A DNA stretch of 64,000 nt from Marivibrio sp040218065 (GCF_040218065.1 NZ_JAVJQE010000005.1:124001-188000), one strand, 5' to 3'. Positions 25,457-35,117 are shown, numbered from the stretch's first letter. A program made the numbers and translations. The notes: generated from the sequence alone by a model not told the origin.

Positions 25457-26905
25457 ATGCAGAAACCCGTCACCGTCATCATCGCCGAAGGATGGAGCCG
25501 CGTCTCGCACCGGTTCCTGCCGTTCGCCGATGCGGCGACCCCGGACCTGCCGCTGGGGCGGCTGGTGCGGCTGTCGCTGTTCCAGGTGTCGATCGGCATG
25601 GCCGTGGTGCTGCTGACGGGCACGCTGAACCGGGTGATGATCCTGGAGCTCGGCGTGGCCGCATGGCTGGTCTCGGCGATGGTCTCGCTGCCGCTGATCT
25701 TCGCGCCGTTCCGCGCGTTGATCGGGCACAAGTCGGACCAGCATCGCTCGATCCTGGGATGGCGGCGCGTGCCCTACATCTGGATCGGCACGATGATCAT
25801 GTTCGGCGGGCTGGCGATCATGCCGTTCGCGTTGCTGGTGCTGTCGGGAACCGGCGTCGGCGACGTGGCCTGGGGGCAGGCGGGCGCCGCGCTCGCCTTC
25901 CTGATGATCGGCGCCGGGCTGCACACCACGCAGACGGCGGGTTTGGCGCTGGCCACCGATCTGGCGACCGAGGAGACGCGCCCGCGGGTCATCGCGCTGA
26001 TGTACGTCATGCTGCTGGTCGGCATGGTGGCGGCGGCGCTTTGCTTCGGTTGGCTGCTCGCCGACTACAGCCACCAGACGCTGATCCAGGTGATCCAGGG
26101 CGCGGCCGTGGTGACGATCGTCCTGAACGGGATCGCGCTGTGGAAACAGGAGGCGCGTAATCCGGAGGCGACCCGCCCCGACCGCCCGCGCGTCGCCTTC
26201 GACGAAAGCTGGAAGGAATTCAGCAAGGGCGGCCGCGCGACGCGGCTGCTGGTCGCGGTCGGCCTGGGCACCGCCGGTTTCTCGATGCAGGACATCCTGC
26301 TCGAGCCCTATGGCGGCGAAATCCTCAACCTGAGCGTCGGCGAGACGACGGCGCTGACCGCGCTTCTCGCCGGCGGCACGCTCGTCGGCTTCGCGCTGGC
26401 CGCGCGGCTGCTGACCCGCGGCACGGACGCGCACCGCCTGGCCGCGCTCGGCGCGCTGGCGGGGATTTTCGCCTTCTCGCTCGTCATCTTCGCCGATCCG
26501 TTCCAGTCGACGCTGCTGTTCCGCATGGGGGTCACGCTGATCGGCTTCGGCGGAGGCCTGTTCGCCGTCGGCACGCTGTCGGCCGCCATGGCGCTCGCCA
26601 AGGACGGGTTGAGCGGCATCGCGCTGGGCGCCTGGGGCGCCGTGCAGGCGACGGCCGCGGGCCTCGCCATCTTCGCGGGCGGGGGCTTGCGCGATTGGGT
26701 CGCGGCTCTGGCCGCCGACGGCGCGCTCGGCCCCGCGCTCACCGACCCCGCGGTCGGCTACGGCTTCGTCTATCACTTGGAGATCCTGTTCCTCTTCGCA
26801 ACGCTCGCCGCGATCGGACCGCTGGTTCGGTTCCGCGACGGCGGCGCCGGGCGCGGCGCGGCGAAGGACGGGACCAAATTCGGTCTGGCCGAGTTCCCCG
26901 GCTGA
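25457..26905 (+). CDS. lhaA: LhaA, light-harvesting complex assembly protein (PucC family)
   Basis: A 482-residue 12-span protein. Signatures are GTLNRVMILELGVAAWLV, HKSDQHRSILGWRRVPYIW and FSMQDILLEPYGGEIL, as in Rhodobacter LhaA/ORF1696. It assists LH1 assembly, perhaps by handing bacteriochlorophyll to the antenna polypeptides. It lies between bchM and puhA as in other purple bacteria. A GAGGAG site follows for puhA. Confidence 0.95.
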   Translation: MQKPVTVIIAEGWSRVSHRFLPFADAATPDLPLGRLVRLSLFQVSIGMAVVLLTGTLNRVMILELGVAAWLVSAMVSLPLIFAPFRALIGHKSDQHRSILGWRRVPYIWIGTMIMFGGLAIMPFALLVLSGTGVGDVAWGQAGAALAFLMIGAGLHTTQTAGLALATDLATEETRPRVIALMYVMLLVGMVAAALCFGWLLADYSHQTLIQVIQGAAVVTIVLNGIALWKQEARNPEATRPDRPRVAFDESWKEFSKGGRATRLLVAVGLGTAGFSMQDILLEPYGGEILNLSVGETTALTALLAGGTLVGFALAARLLTRGTDAHRLAALGALAGIFAFSLVIFADPFQSTLLFRMGVTLIGFGGGLFAVGTLSAAMALAKDGLSGIALGAWGAVQATAAGLAIFAGGGLRDWVAALAADGALGPALTDPAVGYGFVYHLEILFLFATLAAIGPLVRFRDGGAGRGAAKDGTKFGLAEFPG

Positions 26906-26928
26906 CCGCTTAGGAGGAGTATGGGATC

Positions 26929-27702
26929 ATGGACACCATTGGCGACATCACCGGCTACATCGACGTAGCCCAAGTCGTATTATACGTCTTCTGGGTCTTC
27001 TTCGCCGGCCTGATCATCTATCTGGTCAAGGAGAACAAGCGGGAGGGCTATCCGCTGGACTCCGACCGGACCAACAGCCGCGTCAGCGTGATCGGCTGGC
27101 CGGAGCCGCCGGCCCCCGTCACCTACACCACCGCCCAAGGCGAGACGATCAGCGCGCCCACCGGCGTCGGCGACACCCGTCCGATCAAGGGCGAGCCGGC
27201 GGCGAAATGGCCGGGCGCCCCGCTGGTTCCAACCGGCGAGAACCCGATGCTGGACTGCATCGGCCCGGGCTCCTACGCCGAGCGGAAGGATCAGCCGGAC
27301 CTGACAAACGAAGGGACGCCCAAGCTGGTCCCGAACCGGATCGCCAGCGACTTCCACGTCGACGAGCGGGACCCGAACCCGGTCGGCATGGAGGTCGTGG
27401 GCTTCGACGGCAAGGTCGGCGGCAAGATCACCGAGATTTGGATCGACCGGGCGGAGCATCTGATCCGCTATCTCGAGCTCGATACGGGCGGTGAGGCCGG
27501 CTCGGTGCTGCTGCCCATGACCATGGCCCGCATCAGCGGCGGCAAGGTCAAGGTCGCCTCGATCAAGGGCGAGCACTTCGTCGACGTGCCGAAGATCAAG
27601 AACCCCGATCAGGTAACCCGCCTGGAGGAGGAGAAGATCACCGCCTACTACGCGGCCGGTCATCTCTACGCCGATCCCAGCCGCTCGGAGCCGCTGTTAT
27701 GA
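26929..27702 (+). CDS. puhA: Photosynthetic reaction centre H subunit
   Basis: A 257-residue PuhA. One N-terminal membrane span (VVLYVFWVFFAGLIIYLVKE) is followed by the tyrosine/arginine-rich junction REGYPLDSD and a cytoplasmic PRC-barrel domain (EVVGFDGKVGGKITEIWID). The final part includes PDQVTRLEEEKITAYYAAG. It caps the LM core and shapes proton delivery to QB. The ribosome-binding site AGGAGGAG is strong. The stop overlaps the puhB start. Confidence 0.97.
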   Translation: MDTIGDITGYIDVAQVVLYVFWVFFAGLIIYLVKENKREGYPLDSDRTNSRVSVIGWPEPPAPVTYTTAQGETISAPTGVGDTRPIKGEPAAKWPGAPLVPTGENPMLDCIGPGSYAERKDQPDLTNEGTPKLVPNRIASDFHVDERDPNPVGMEVVGFDGKVGGKITEIWIDRAEHLIRYLELDTGGEAGSVLLPMTMARISGGKVKVASIKGEHFVDVPKIKNPDQVTRLEEEKITAYYAAGHLYADPSRSEPLL

Positions 27703-28466
27703 GCAAATCCCACGGTCACGACGACTTCGCCTTCGAGCCGATCCGGGGGCTTCCCGAACGGCCGCCGGAAGGGGAGAAGATCCTTTGGCAGGGCGCCCCG
27801 TCCTTCAAAGGGCTCGCCGTCCGCAGCTTCCACGTCCGCAAGGTCGCGATCTACTTCGCGGTGCTGATGGTCTGGCGCATTGCGGAGGCGCTGCACGGCG
27901 GCGCCGGCGTGGGCGAGGCGCTGATCGCCGCGTCCGGGCTGATCCCCGTCGCGGCCGTGGGAATCGGTCTGTTGACGCTCTTCGCCTGGCTTTACGCCCG
28001 GTCCAGCGTCTTCACCATCACCAGCCGTCGGGTGGTGATGCGTTTCGGACTGGCCCTGCCGATGGCGATCAACCTGCCGTTCGCGCGCGTCGAAGGGGCG
28101 GGCCACCGCCGCTACGGCACGGGCGACGGCGACATCCCGCTGGCGCTCGCCAAAGGGGAGCGCATCGCCTACCTGCATCTGTGGCCCTTCGCCCGGCCGT
28201 GGCGCCTCAAGCAGCCGGAGCCGATGATGAAGGCGCTTCCCGACAGCGAAAAGGCCGCCGGAATTCTGGCCGACGCGCTCACCGCGTTCGTGGAGAGCGA
28301 GGGCGAGGCGGGCGCGGAGAAGGCCAGCACGCCGGTGCGCCTCGCCCGACCGTCCACGGGCGGGGTGCGGGCGACCGCGCCCTTCCCGAAACGAGGCGAA
28401 GCGGCCGAGGGCGGGGAGAGCTCGAACCGCGGGCGCTCGCCGGCGGTCGCGAGCCCGAGCCGCTGA
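27699..28466 (+). CDS. puhB: Photosynthetic complex assembly protein PuhB
   Basis: A 255-residue protein with an N-terminal EPIRGLPERPPEGEKILWQG signature, two to three membrane spans (about 55-110) and a PH-like domain (VFTITSRRVVMRFGLALPMA). PuhB is known to help reaction centre assembly. The last ~45 residues are polar, Ser/Pro/Arg-rich, and appear longer than the core family. The start overlaps the puhA stop (ATGA). Confidence 0.93.
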   Translation: MSKSHGHDDFAFEPIRGLPERPPEGEKILWQGAPSFKGLAVRSFHVRKVAIYFAVLMVWRIAEALHGGAGVGEALIAASGLIPVAAVGIGLLTLFAWLYARSSVFTITSRRVVMRFGLALPMAINLPFARVEGAGHRRYGTGDGDIPLALAKGERIAYLHLWPFARPWRLKQPEPMMKALPDSEKAAGILADALTAFVESEGEAGAEKASTPVRLARPSTGGVRATAPFPKRGEAAEGGESSNRGRSPAVASPSR

Positions 28467-28495
28467 ACCGCACGGCGATCTGAGGAGAGACCGAC

Positions 28496-28984
28496 ATGGC
28501 CGACGTCCATCATCACCCCCAGCGTCGTCTGACCCACGCGCACGACGCCGTGCCGCGTTGGGCGATCATCGGCGCCGGCCTGATGATCGCGGCGGCGCTC
28601 GCGCTGGCGTTCAGCGCGCGGACGGGGGTGCTCTCGCCCTTCACCACCGCGCCGCAGTCGGAGGTGGTGGACACCCGTCAGATCACCTTCGCCGACACCG
28701 CCGACGGCCGGGTGCTGATCCGCGACGCGGCCAGCGGGGCCTTTGTCTCGGAGATCGAGGTCGGCCAGGAAAACTTCATCCGCGGCGTCCTGCGCGGCCT
28801 GGCGCGCGAGCGCATGCTGAACGACGTCGGCGCCGCCCCTGGCTTCGAGCTGGTGCGCTGGTCCGACGGACGTTTCACCATGCGCGATCTCGCCACCGGG
28901 CGGGTGATCGATCTGGGCGTCTTCGGGCCCACCAACGCCGAAGCCTTTGCGCGCCTGATGACGATCGAAGGAGCCTCGCGATGA
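28496..28984 (+). CDS. puhC: Photosynthetic complex assembly protein PuhC
   Basis: A 162-residue protein with one membrane span (AIIGAGLMIAAALALAFSA, about 21-42) and a periplasmic domain with ITFADTADGRVLIRDAASG and the conserved EVGQENFIRGVLRGLARER. In Rhodobacter PuhC helps organise reaction centre-LH1. It is 29 bp after puhB, and its stop overlaps the next start. Confidence 0.92.
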   Translation: MADVHHHPQRRLTHAHDAVPRWAIIGAGLMIAAALALAFSARTGVLSPFTTAPQSEVVDTRQITFADTADGRVLIRDAASGAFVSEIEVGQENFIRGVLRGLARERMLNDVGAAPGFELVRWSDGRFTMRDLATGRVIDLGVFGPTNAEAFARLMTIEGASR

Positions 28985-29286
28985 AGACGCCGCGCATCCT
29001 GTTCACCGAACAGTTCGACGTGCCCTGCACGATCGAAATCCAAAACACCTTTGAGAGCTTGCACGCCCATGTGGTGCTGGACGGCGACCCGCCGATCCAT
29101 CCGGGCGACAAGGTCGAGGTGCACGGGGAGCCGATCGCGGTTCCCTACGGCGAGAGTTTGACGCTGGAGCGTATGGCGACGGTGCGCCGCGCCGGCCCGC
29201 TCGGCCGCTGGTGGACCAAGGTCACCGGCGATCTGGAAGTCTTCGAGATGTTCGAAGTCAGCTTTACTTCGGGGAGGCCCGTATGA
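28981..29286 (+). CDS. Conserved small protein between puhC and acsF, function unknown
   Basis: A 101-residue soluble protein coupled on both sides by ATGA overlaps, to puhC upstream and acsF downstream. It contains an OB-like beta-rich stretch (HAHVVLDGDPPIHPGDKVEV) and ends in LEVFEMFEVSFTSGRPV. A gene in this position is common in purple-bacterial photosynthesis clusters, but I know of no assigned function. The tight coupling suggests a role with AcsF or in reaction centre assembly. Confidence 0.85.
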   Translation: MKTPRILFTEQFDVPCTIEIQNTFESLHAHVVLDGDPPIHPGDKVEVHGEPIAVPYGESLTLERMATVRRAGPLGRWWTKVTGDLEVFEMFEVSFTSGRPV

Positions 29287-30350
29287 CGATCGAAACCCTA
29301 TCCGTGACGCCGTCCGACAGCACGCGGAAGGCCATGGAGAACACGGTGTTGAGCCCGCGCTTCTACACCACCGACTTCGACGAGCTGGACCGGATCGACG
29401 TCGAGCCGGTGCGCGAAGAGTGGGACATCCTGATCGCCGATCTGGAGCGCGACGACAACAAACGCCACTTCAAGAAGGACGAGCGCTGGGACGAGATCGA
29501 CATCGACGCGCTGCCCGAGGGGCTGAAGCAGGAGCTGCTTGATTTTCTGGTGAGCTCGCTCACGGCCGAATTCTCCGGCTGCGTGCTCTACGCCGAGATG
29601 AAGCGCCGGGGGACCAATCCCGACATCTGCCAGCTGTTCCGCCTGATGAGCCGGGACGAGGCGCGTCACGCCGGCTTCATCAACGACGCGCTGAAGGAGT
29701 TCGGGCTCGGCGTCGACCTCGGCTATCTGACGAAGACGAAGAAGTACACCTTCTTCAAGCCGAAGTTCATCTTCTACGCCACCTACCTGTCGGAGAAGAT
29801 CGGCTACGCCCGCTACATCACGATCTACCGCCACCTGCAGCAGAACCCGGACCGGATGTTCCATCCGATCTTCAAGTGGTTCGAACAGTGGTGCAATGAC
29901 GAGTTCCGCCACGGCGAGGCCTTCGCGCTGCTGATGCGCGCCAACCCGCACCTGCTGCAGGGCCGCAACAAGCTGTGGGTGCGCTTCTTCCAGCTGGCGG
30001 TGTTCGCGACCATGTATGTGCGCGACCACGCCCGCCCGGAGTTCCACAAGGCGCTGGGCGTCGATCCGACCGAGTACGACTACAAGGTCTTCCACATCTG
30101 TTCGGAGATCTCGAAGCAGGTCTTCCCGGTGCAGCTCGATCTCGACAACCCGACTTTCCGAGAGGGGTTGGAGCGGCTGCGTAAGCTCAGCGTGAAGCTC
30201 GACCGGGCGAAGGCGCAGGGCGGCCCGATCGGCTTCGCCAAGCAGCTCGGATTGACGGCGGCGGTGGCCGCGGTCTTCGCGCGGCTCTACGTGCTGCCGG
30301 GCGTGCCCAACGCGCTGCCCGAGACCAGCCGTCTGCAGCCGGCCTGGTGA
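29283..30350 (+). CDS. acsF: Aerobic Mg-protoporphyrin IX monomethyl ester oxidative cyclase
   Basis: A 355-residue di-iron oxygenase that forms the fifth ring of chlorophylls using O2. Iron ligands are visible in TAEFSGCVLYAEM, MSRDEARHAGFIND and WCNDEFRHGEAFALLMR. Its presence and the absence of an anaerobic bchE in this window show that bacteriochlorophyll can be made with oxygen; bchE may be elsewhere. The start is coupled to the preceding gene. Confidence 0.97.
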   Translation: MTIETLSVTPSDSTRKAMENTVLSPRFYTTDFDELDRIDVEPVREEWDILIADLERDDNKRHFKKDERWDEIDIDALPEGLKQELLDFLVSSLTAEFSGCVLYAEMKRRGTNPDICQLFRLMSRDEARHAGFINDALKEFGLGVDLGYLTKTKKYTFFKPKFIFYATYLSEKIGYARYITIYRHLQQNPDRMFHPIFKWFEQWCNDEFRHGEAFALLMRANPHLLQGRNKLWVRFFQLAVFATMYVRDHARPEFHKALGVDPTEYDYKVFHICSEISKQVFPVQLDLDNPTFREGLERLRKLSVKLDRAKAQGGPIGFAKQLGLTAAVAAVFARLYVLPGVPNALPETSRLQPAW

Positions 30351-30377
30351 GCCGATAAGGAGCGCTCGGAGCCCTTG

Positions 30378-31268
30378 ATGTCCGCCTATCTGCTTCCCCT
30401 GATCTGCGCCGTCTTCGTCTGGTGGTTCGGCACCGGGGCGGTGCTCTATGTCGACGGGCTGCCGGCCTCTGCTAAGCGCTGGACCGCCGCGGCGGCCAGC
30501 GCGATCGCCGGGCTCGCCTTCATCGGCGTGATCTGGGCGGCCGACCGCACCGACGTCGCGGCCGCCTATCTCGGTTTCGTCGCCGGCGTGGCGCTGTGGG
30601 GGTGGAACGAGCTTCTCTTCCTGTCCGGAACTGTGACCGGGCCGAACAAGAGCCCGCGGCCGGCCGACGCGAAGGGGGTGCGGCGCTTCATCCTGGCGGC
30701 GGGGACGCTGATCTATCACGAGTTCGCGCTGGTCGCGACCGCCGGCGCCATGCTGGCGGCCAGTTGGGACGCGCCGAATCAGGTGGCGTTCTGGACCTTC
30801 GCGCTGCTGTTCGCGATGCGGCTCTCGACCAAGCTGAACATCTTCTTCGGGGTGCCCAATCTGTCGGAGGAAATGCTGCCGCCCGGCGTCGATTACCTGA
30901 AGAGCCACTTCGGGCCGCGGCGGGTGACGGCTTTCTTCGCTATCTCCGTCAGCTTCGCGACCCTGCTGGTGGGCTGGCTCGTCTGGGCCGCCGCCGACCC
31001 CGGCGCGGGGGCGTTCCAGCATGCGGCGTTCAGTCTTCTTGCGGCGTTGGCGCTGCTGGGCTTTCTGGAGCATTGGTTTCTGGTTCTGCCGCTCAGGGAA
31101 ACGGCCCTGTGGCGCTGGGCCATGCGCGCCGCCGAGGCCCGCTCGGCGCGTGAAGATCGGACCGGTCGGACGCCCGTCCCCGGTCAACGAGACGTGTTCG
31201 AACGGACGGGCGCGCTCAACCGCGCGGGCGGGGTCGCAACCCCGCCTGGCAACGGGAGGGTTCAATGA
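30378..31268 (+). CDS. puhE: Photosynthetic complex assembly protein PuhE
   Basis: A 296-residue protein with about seven membrane spans (family DUF3623). Conserved parts are FVWWFGTGAVLYVDGLP at the start and RLSTKLNIFFGVPNLSEEML in the middle. PuhE affects bacteriochlorophyll production and core assembly in Rhodobacter. It sits between acsF and hemA as usual. The C-terminal ~35 residues form a polar tail. The ATG at 30378 is preferred to the TTG one codon upstream. Confidence 0.93.
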   Translation: MSAYLLPLICAVFVWWFGTGAVLYVDGLPASAKRWTAAAASAIAGLAFIGVIWAADRTDVAAAYLGFVAGVALWGWNELLFLSGTVTGPNKSPRPADAKGVRRFILAAGTLIYHEFALVATAGAMLAASWDAPNQVAFWTFALLFAMRLSTKLNIFFGVPNLSEEMLPPGVDYLKSHFGPRRVTAFFAISVSFATLLVGWLVWAAADPGAGAFQHAAFSLLAALALLGFLEHWFLVLPLRETALWRWAMRAAEARSAREDRTGRTPVPGQRDVFERTGALNRAGGVATPPGNGRVQ

Positions 31269-32491
31269 ATTACGAGCAGTTCTTCCGCGACGGCCTCGAC
31301 ATGCTCCGGGCCGAGGGCAACTATCGGGTCTTCGCCGACCTGGAGCGCAAGGCCGGGGCCTTCCCGCGGGCTCGGCGCTATCGCGACGAGACCGACGGAG
31401 GCGGCGCGGAGGATGTGACCGTGTGGTGCTCCAACGACTATCTCGGCATGGGGCAGAACCCGGTTGTGATCGAAGCGATGCACGCCGCGATCGACAAGTG
31501 CGGCGCCGGCGCGGGCGGCACGCGCAACATCTCCGGAACCAACCATTATCACGTGCTGTTGGAGCGCGAACTGGCCGACCTGCATTACAAGGAGGCGGCG
31601 CTGCTCTTCACCTCGGGCTACGTCTCCAACTGGGCGACCCTGTGCACCCTGGCCGCGAAGCTGCCGGACTGCGTCGTGCTGTCGGACGCGCTGAACCACG
31701 CCTCGATGATCGAGGGCATCCGCCACAGCCGGGCGGAAAAGCGCATCTGGAAGCACAACGACCTGGCGGATCTGGAGCGCCAGCTGGCCGAGATCGATCC
31801 CGACCGGCCGAAGCTGATCGCCTTCGAGAGCGTCTATTCGATGGACGGCGACATCGCCCCGATCAAGGAGATCTGCGACCTGGCCGACAAGTATGGGGCC
31901 ATGACCTATCTGGACGAGGTCCACGCGGTCGGCATGTACGGACCCCGCGGCGGCGGCGTCGCCGAGCGCGAGGGGCTGATGGAGCGGATCACGGTCATCG
32001 AGGGGACGCTGGGCAAGGCGTTTGGCGTCGTCGGCGGCTATATCGCAGCCTCGGCGGCGCTGTGCGATTACGTGCGCAGCTTCGCCTCGGGCTTCATCTT
32101 CACCACCGCCCTGCCGCCGGCGATCGCCGCCGGCGCCTGGGCCAGCGTGCGCCATCTGAAGGGCAGCTCCTACGAGCGCGACCTGCAGAAGAAGCGCGTC
32201 GCCGCGCTGCGCCGCAAGCTGGACGCGGCCGGCCTGCCGCATCTGCCGAATCCCAGCCACATCGTGCCGGTCATGGTGGGCGATCCGGTGCTGTGCAAGC
32301 AGATCTCCGACCGGCTGCTGGACGAGCATGCGATCTACGTCCAGCCGATCAACTACCCGACCGTGCCCAAGGGGACGGAGCGCCTGCGCATCACCCCCGG
32401 CCCGCTGCATGACGAGCGGGAGATGGACGCGCTCGTCGGCGCATTGAAGGAGATCTACGCCGAACTGGGCCTGGTGAAGGTCGCGGCCTGA
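31265..32491 (+). CDS. hemA: 5-aminolevulinate synthase
   Basis: A 408-residue PLP enzyme condensing glycine and succinyl-CoA to 5-aminolevulinate (Shemin route), the start of tetrapyrrole synthesis. Landmarks are VWCSNDYLGMGQ, GAGAGGTRNISGTNHYHVLL, YLDEVHAVGMYG and the PLP lysine in GTLGKAFGVVGGY. The start overlaps the puhE stop, so supply of precursor is tied to the pigment operon. Confidence 0.97.
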   Translation: MNYEQFFRDGLDMLRAEGNYRVFADLERKAGAFPRARRYRDETDGGGAEDVTVWCSNDYLGMGQNPVVIEAMHAAIDKCGAGAGGTRNISGTNHYHVLLERELADLHYKEAALLFTSGYVSNWATLCTLAAKLPDCVVLSDALNHASMIEGIRHSRAEKRIWKHNDLADLERQLAEIDPDRPKLIAFESVYSMDGDIAPIKEICDLADKYGAMTYLDEVHAVGMYGPRGGGVAEREGLMERITVIEGTLGKAFGVVGGYIAASAALCDYVRSFASGFIFTTALPPAIAAGAWASVRHLKGSSYERDLQKKRVAALRRKLDAAGLPHLPNPSHIVPVMVGDPVLCKQISDRLLDEHAIYVQPINYPTVPKGTERLRITPGPLHDEREMDALVGALKEIYAELGLVKVAA

Positions 32492-32519
32492 GCCGGCCGA
32501 CGGCGAAGGCGTTCCGCCG

Positions 32520-33056
32520 ATGACCCGCATCCCGCCTAAGGCGCCGACGTTGATCCCCGCGATTCGGGAGGACGGCGCCCTCTATCCGGTCGAGAAGATG
32601 GAGGCGCATGAGCGCGCGCTGCGCCATCAGGCGGTCTCCGTCTTCGTATTCCGCGGCGCTGAAATGCTGATTCAGCAGCGCGCGGACGGCAAATACCATT
32701 GCGGAGGATTGTGGGCGAACGCCTGTTGCTCCCACCCGCATTGGGGCGAGACGCACGCCGCCGCGGCGGAGCGCCGGCTGCGGGAGGAGCTGGGCGCGCG
32801 CCTGCCTCTCACCCGCACCGCCGTCATCGAGTATCGAGCGGACGTCGGCGGCGGCCTGACCGAGCATGAAGAGGTGGTCGTCTTCCGCGGCGAAGCGCCG
32901 GAGGATTGGCCCGTCGATCCGGCGGCGGAGGAGGTGCAGGCGGTCCGCTGGGCGCCGGTTCCGCGGCTGATGCGTGAGGCGGAGGCCGAGCCCGGCCGCT
33001 TCGCCCCCTGGTTCCGCATCTATCTGAGGCGCTGGTCCGAATTGAACATCGGCTGA
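32520..33056 (+). CDS. idi: Isopentenyl-diphosphate delta-isomerase, type I
   Basis: A 178-residue Nudix-fold isomerase interconverting IPP and DMAPP for carotenoids and the bacteriochlorophyll tail. The catalytic Cys and metal His residues are in NACCSHPHWGET. The Nudix-like helix is AAERRLREELGARL, and the active Glu is in LTEHEEVVVF. It follows hemA by 28 bp, probably the last gene of the long rightward run. Confidence 0.94.
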   Translation: MTRIPPKAPTLIPAIREDGALYPVEKMEAHERALRHQAVSVFVFRGAEMLIQQRADGKYHCGGLWANACCSHPHWGETHAAAAERRLREELGARLPLTRTAVIEYRADVGGGLTEHEEVVVFRGEAPEDWPVDPAAEEVQAVRWAPVPRLMREAEAEPGRFAPWFRIYLRRWSELNIG

Positions 33057-33072
33057 AGCCCGGAAACGCCGA

Positions 33073-34332
33073 TCAGGCGGGCGCCGAGAAGATCGTCCGG
33101 CTGCGCCGACCCGGCCGCCACGGCCGGCTGGAGGCCTGTTCGATCAGCGTCGCGCTGAGGCCGAGCGGCGTCAGCGCAGACAGCGCCGCGCCGGCGTAGA
33201 ACACCCCTTCCAGCCCGAAGCCGCCGGTCCCGGCGTCCGCCGCCACGCCGCCGATCGCGGGGCCGATCACGCTGCCGATCGCGACCAGCACCAGCACGGC
33301 CGTGAAGCTGACGGACGGGATCTGGGGGAAAAGCCGCGCGCTCCAGAACGAGAAGACCGCGCTCATCATCATGATGACCGCGCCTTGGAGGGCCGCCGAA
33401 AGCAGAACCGCCCAGCCGGCGCCGGGCCGCAGCGCCATCAGCGCGAACGACAAGGCGGAGGCGGCGAACAGGCTCCAGACCAGGGCGGGCAACCCAACGC
33501 GGTTCTCGATTTCCCCCGTCGCCAAGCCGACCAGACCGGCGATTCCGAAGGCGACGAACAGCAGGGGCGCCGCGCTGTCCAACGGCCCGACGGCGAGCGC
33601 GCCGGCCGTCGTCGCCCGATCCACCGCGAAGGAAAGGTAGAGCGCGCTGGTGATCCCGAAGGAGACCGCGGCGACGGCGAGCGGCCGCGTCTCCGCCCGC
33701 TTCAAGCTTCGCACGCCGGCCCCGGCGCCCGGTTGCGTTCCCGGGTCGCCGGCGACCGGTCGCAGCGCCGGGATGTTGGCCAGCGTCATCAGCAGGGCGC
33801 CGCCGGCGAAAACGACCCAGGCGACGCGCCAGCCCAAGCCGCTGAACGCCGCCGCCAGCGCCAAACCGCCTGCGATCGCGACGCCGACCGTGGTGCCGGT
33901 GCTGATGACGGAGAGCGTGTGCGCACGCTTTTCGCGCGGCGCGATCCGCTCAGCGGCGTTGTTGTAGGGCGTCCAGCAGAAGCCCGCGCTGGAGGCCGCC
34001 AGCACGACGCCGGAGGCCAGCATCGCCGTGGTCTCGGCGACGGCCGCGAGCCCCAGGCCCGCCGTCGCCGTCGCGCCGCCGACGAGCACCGGCGCCCGCG
34101 GCCCTCGGAAGGTGAGCAGCGCGGCGCCCAGAGGAAGCCCGGCCAGGAAAGCGCCGAAGGCGGCCGAGGCGATCAGTCCCGCCAGTTCGGTCGATAGGCC
34201 GAAGGTCGCGCGCAAATCGGGGAGGAACAGACCGTAAGCCATGCGCGCGGGCCCGTAGGCGATTGCGGTCGCCAAAAAACCCGCCGCGGGCAGGGCGGCG
34301 GTCGGTTCTATGCGCCTGGACAGATAGGACAC
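33073..34332 (-). CDS. Major facilitator superfamily transporter
   Basis: A roughly 419-residue 12-span transporter. The N-terminal half has AYGPARMAYGLFLPDLR and the loop ERIAPREKRAHTLSVISTGTT between spans 4 and 5. It belongs to the drug/metabolite MFS types and its substrate is unknown. No ATG precedes the first span; GTG at 34332 or TTG at 34368 are the possible starts, neither with a good ribosome-binding site. It converges with idi. Confidence 0.8.
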   Translation of the reverse strand: MSYLSRRIEPTAALPAAGFLATAIAYGPARMAYGLFLPDLRATFGLSTELAGLIASAAFGAFLAGLPLGAALLTFRGPRAPVLVGGATATAGLGLAAVAETTAMLASGVVLAASSAGFCWTPYNNAAERIAPREKRAHTLSVISTGTTVGVAIAGGLALAAAFSGLGWRVAWVVFAGGALLMTLANIPALRPVAGDPGTQPGAGAGVRSLKRAETRPLAVAAVSFGITSALYLSFAVDRATTAGALAVGPLDSAAPLLFVAFGIAGLVGLATGEIENRVGLPALVWSLFAASALSFALMALRPGAGWAVLLSAALQGAVIMMMSAVFSFWSARLFPQIPSVSFTAVLVLVAIGSVIGPAIGGVAADAGTGGFGLEGVFYAGAALSALTPLGLSATLIEQASSRPWRPGRRSRTIFSAPA

Positions 34333-34437
34333 GGTCGATATGTGGGCGTTAACCCGGGGGCGGCGCAAGGGGGCGTCAGCCGCTCTCGACGGGGCGGCGA
34401 TCGCGGTCTAGCGTCACCCTCGAAAGGAGCGCCCCGC

Positions 34438-35061
34438 ATGCCGCTGGACCCCGACCGTTTCTTCGCCTTCGTTCTCGCCTCAGCCGCGCTGATTCTGATG
34501 CCGGGGCCGGTGGTCATGCTGGTGGTCGCGACCAGTCTGCGCCACGGGGCCCGAGCGGGCCTCCAGGCGGTGGCGGGGGCGAGCGCGGGCGCCGCCGTAC
34601 TGATCGTTTGCGGAACCGTTGGGATCACGACGATCCTGGCGCTGCTGCAGGATCTGTCCTTCGTCGTGCGGTATCTGGGCGCGGCGTACCTGATCTGGCT
34701 CGGAATCCGGGAATGGCGGGCGCGCGACGCGGGTCATGCTTGCGAGGCGACGCCGGCCCCGCGGGCGGCCTCCGTCATGGGGCAGGCCTTCCTTGTGGGG
34801 GTGACCAATCCGAAGGCGATCCTGTTTTATCTCGCCTTCTTTCCGCAGTTCCTCGACCCGGCGCTGCCGGCGGGGCCGCAGCTCGCCCTGATGGCGGCGA
34901 CCTTCATGGGGCTTGCGGTCCTGTTCGACGGCGGGTACGCCCTGCTGGCGGGGCGGGCGCGCCGTCATATGATCGATCCCGCGTTGGCGCGGCTGCGCCG
35001 GCGGGTGACCGGGACGTTGCTGATCGCGACGGGCCTGGCGCTGGCGCTGACCCGGAAATAG
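34438..35061 (+). CDS. LysE/RhtB-family amino-acid exporter
   Basis: A 207-residue, six-span exporter. PGPVVMLVVATSLRHGARAG in span 1-2 is the LysE signature, and FLVGVTNPKAILFYLAFFPQ is the conserved central motif. It probably exports amino acids or homoserine-lactone-like compounds; the substrate is unknown. The ATG has an AAAGGAG site. Confidence 0.92.
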   Translation: MPLDPDRFFAFVLASAALILMPGPVVMLVVATSLRHGARAGLQAVAGASAGAAVLIVCGTVGITTILALLQDLSFVVRYLGAAYLIWLGIREWRARDAGHACEATPAPRAASVMGQAFLVGVTNPKAILFYLAFFPQFLDPALPAGPQLALMAATFMGLAVLFDGGYALLAGRARRHMIDPALARLRRRVTGTLLIATGLALALTRK

Positions 35062-35117
35062 AGGGCCGACGCCGCCTCTTTCCGAGGGCGGGCGTCGAAG
35101 CTATATGAGCGAGTGAT

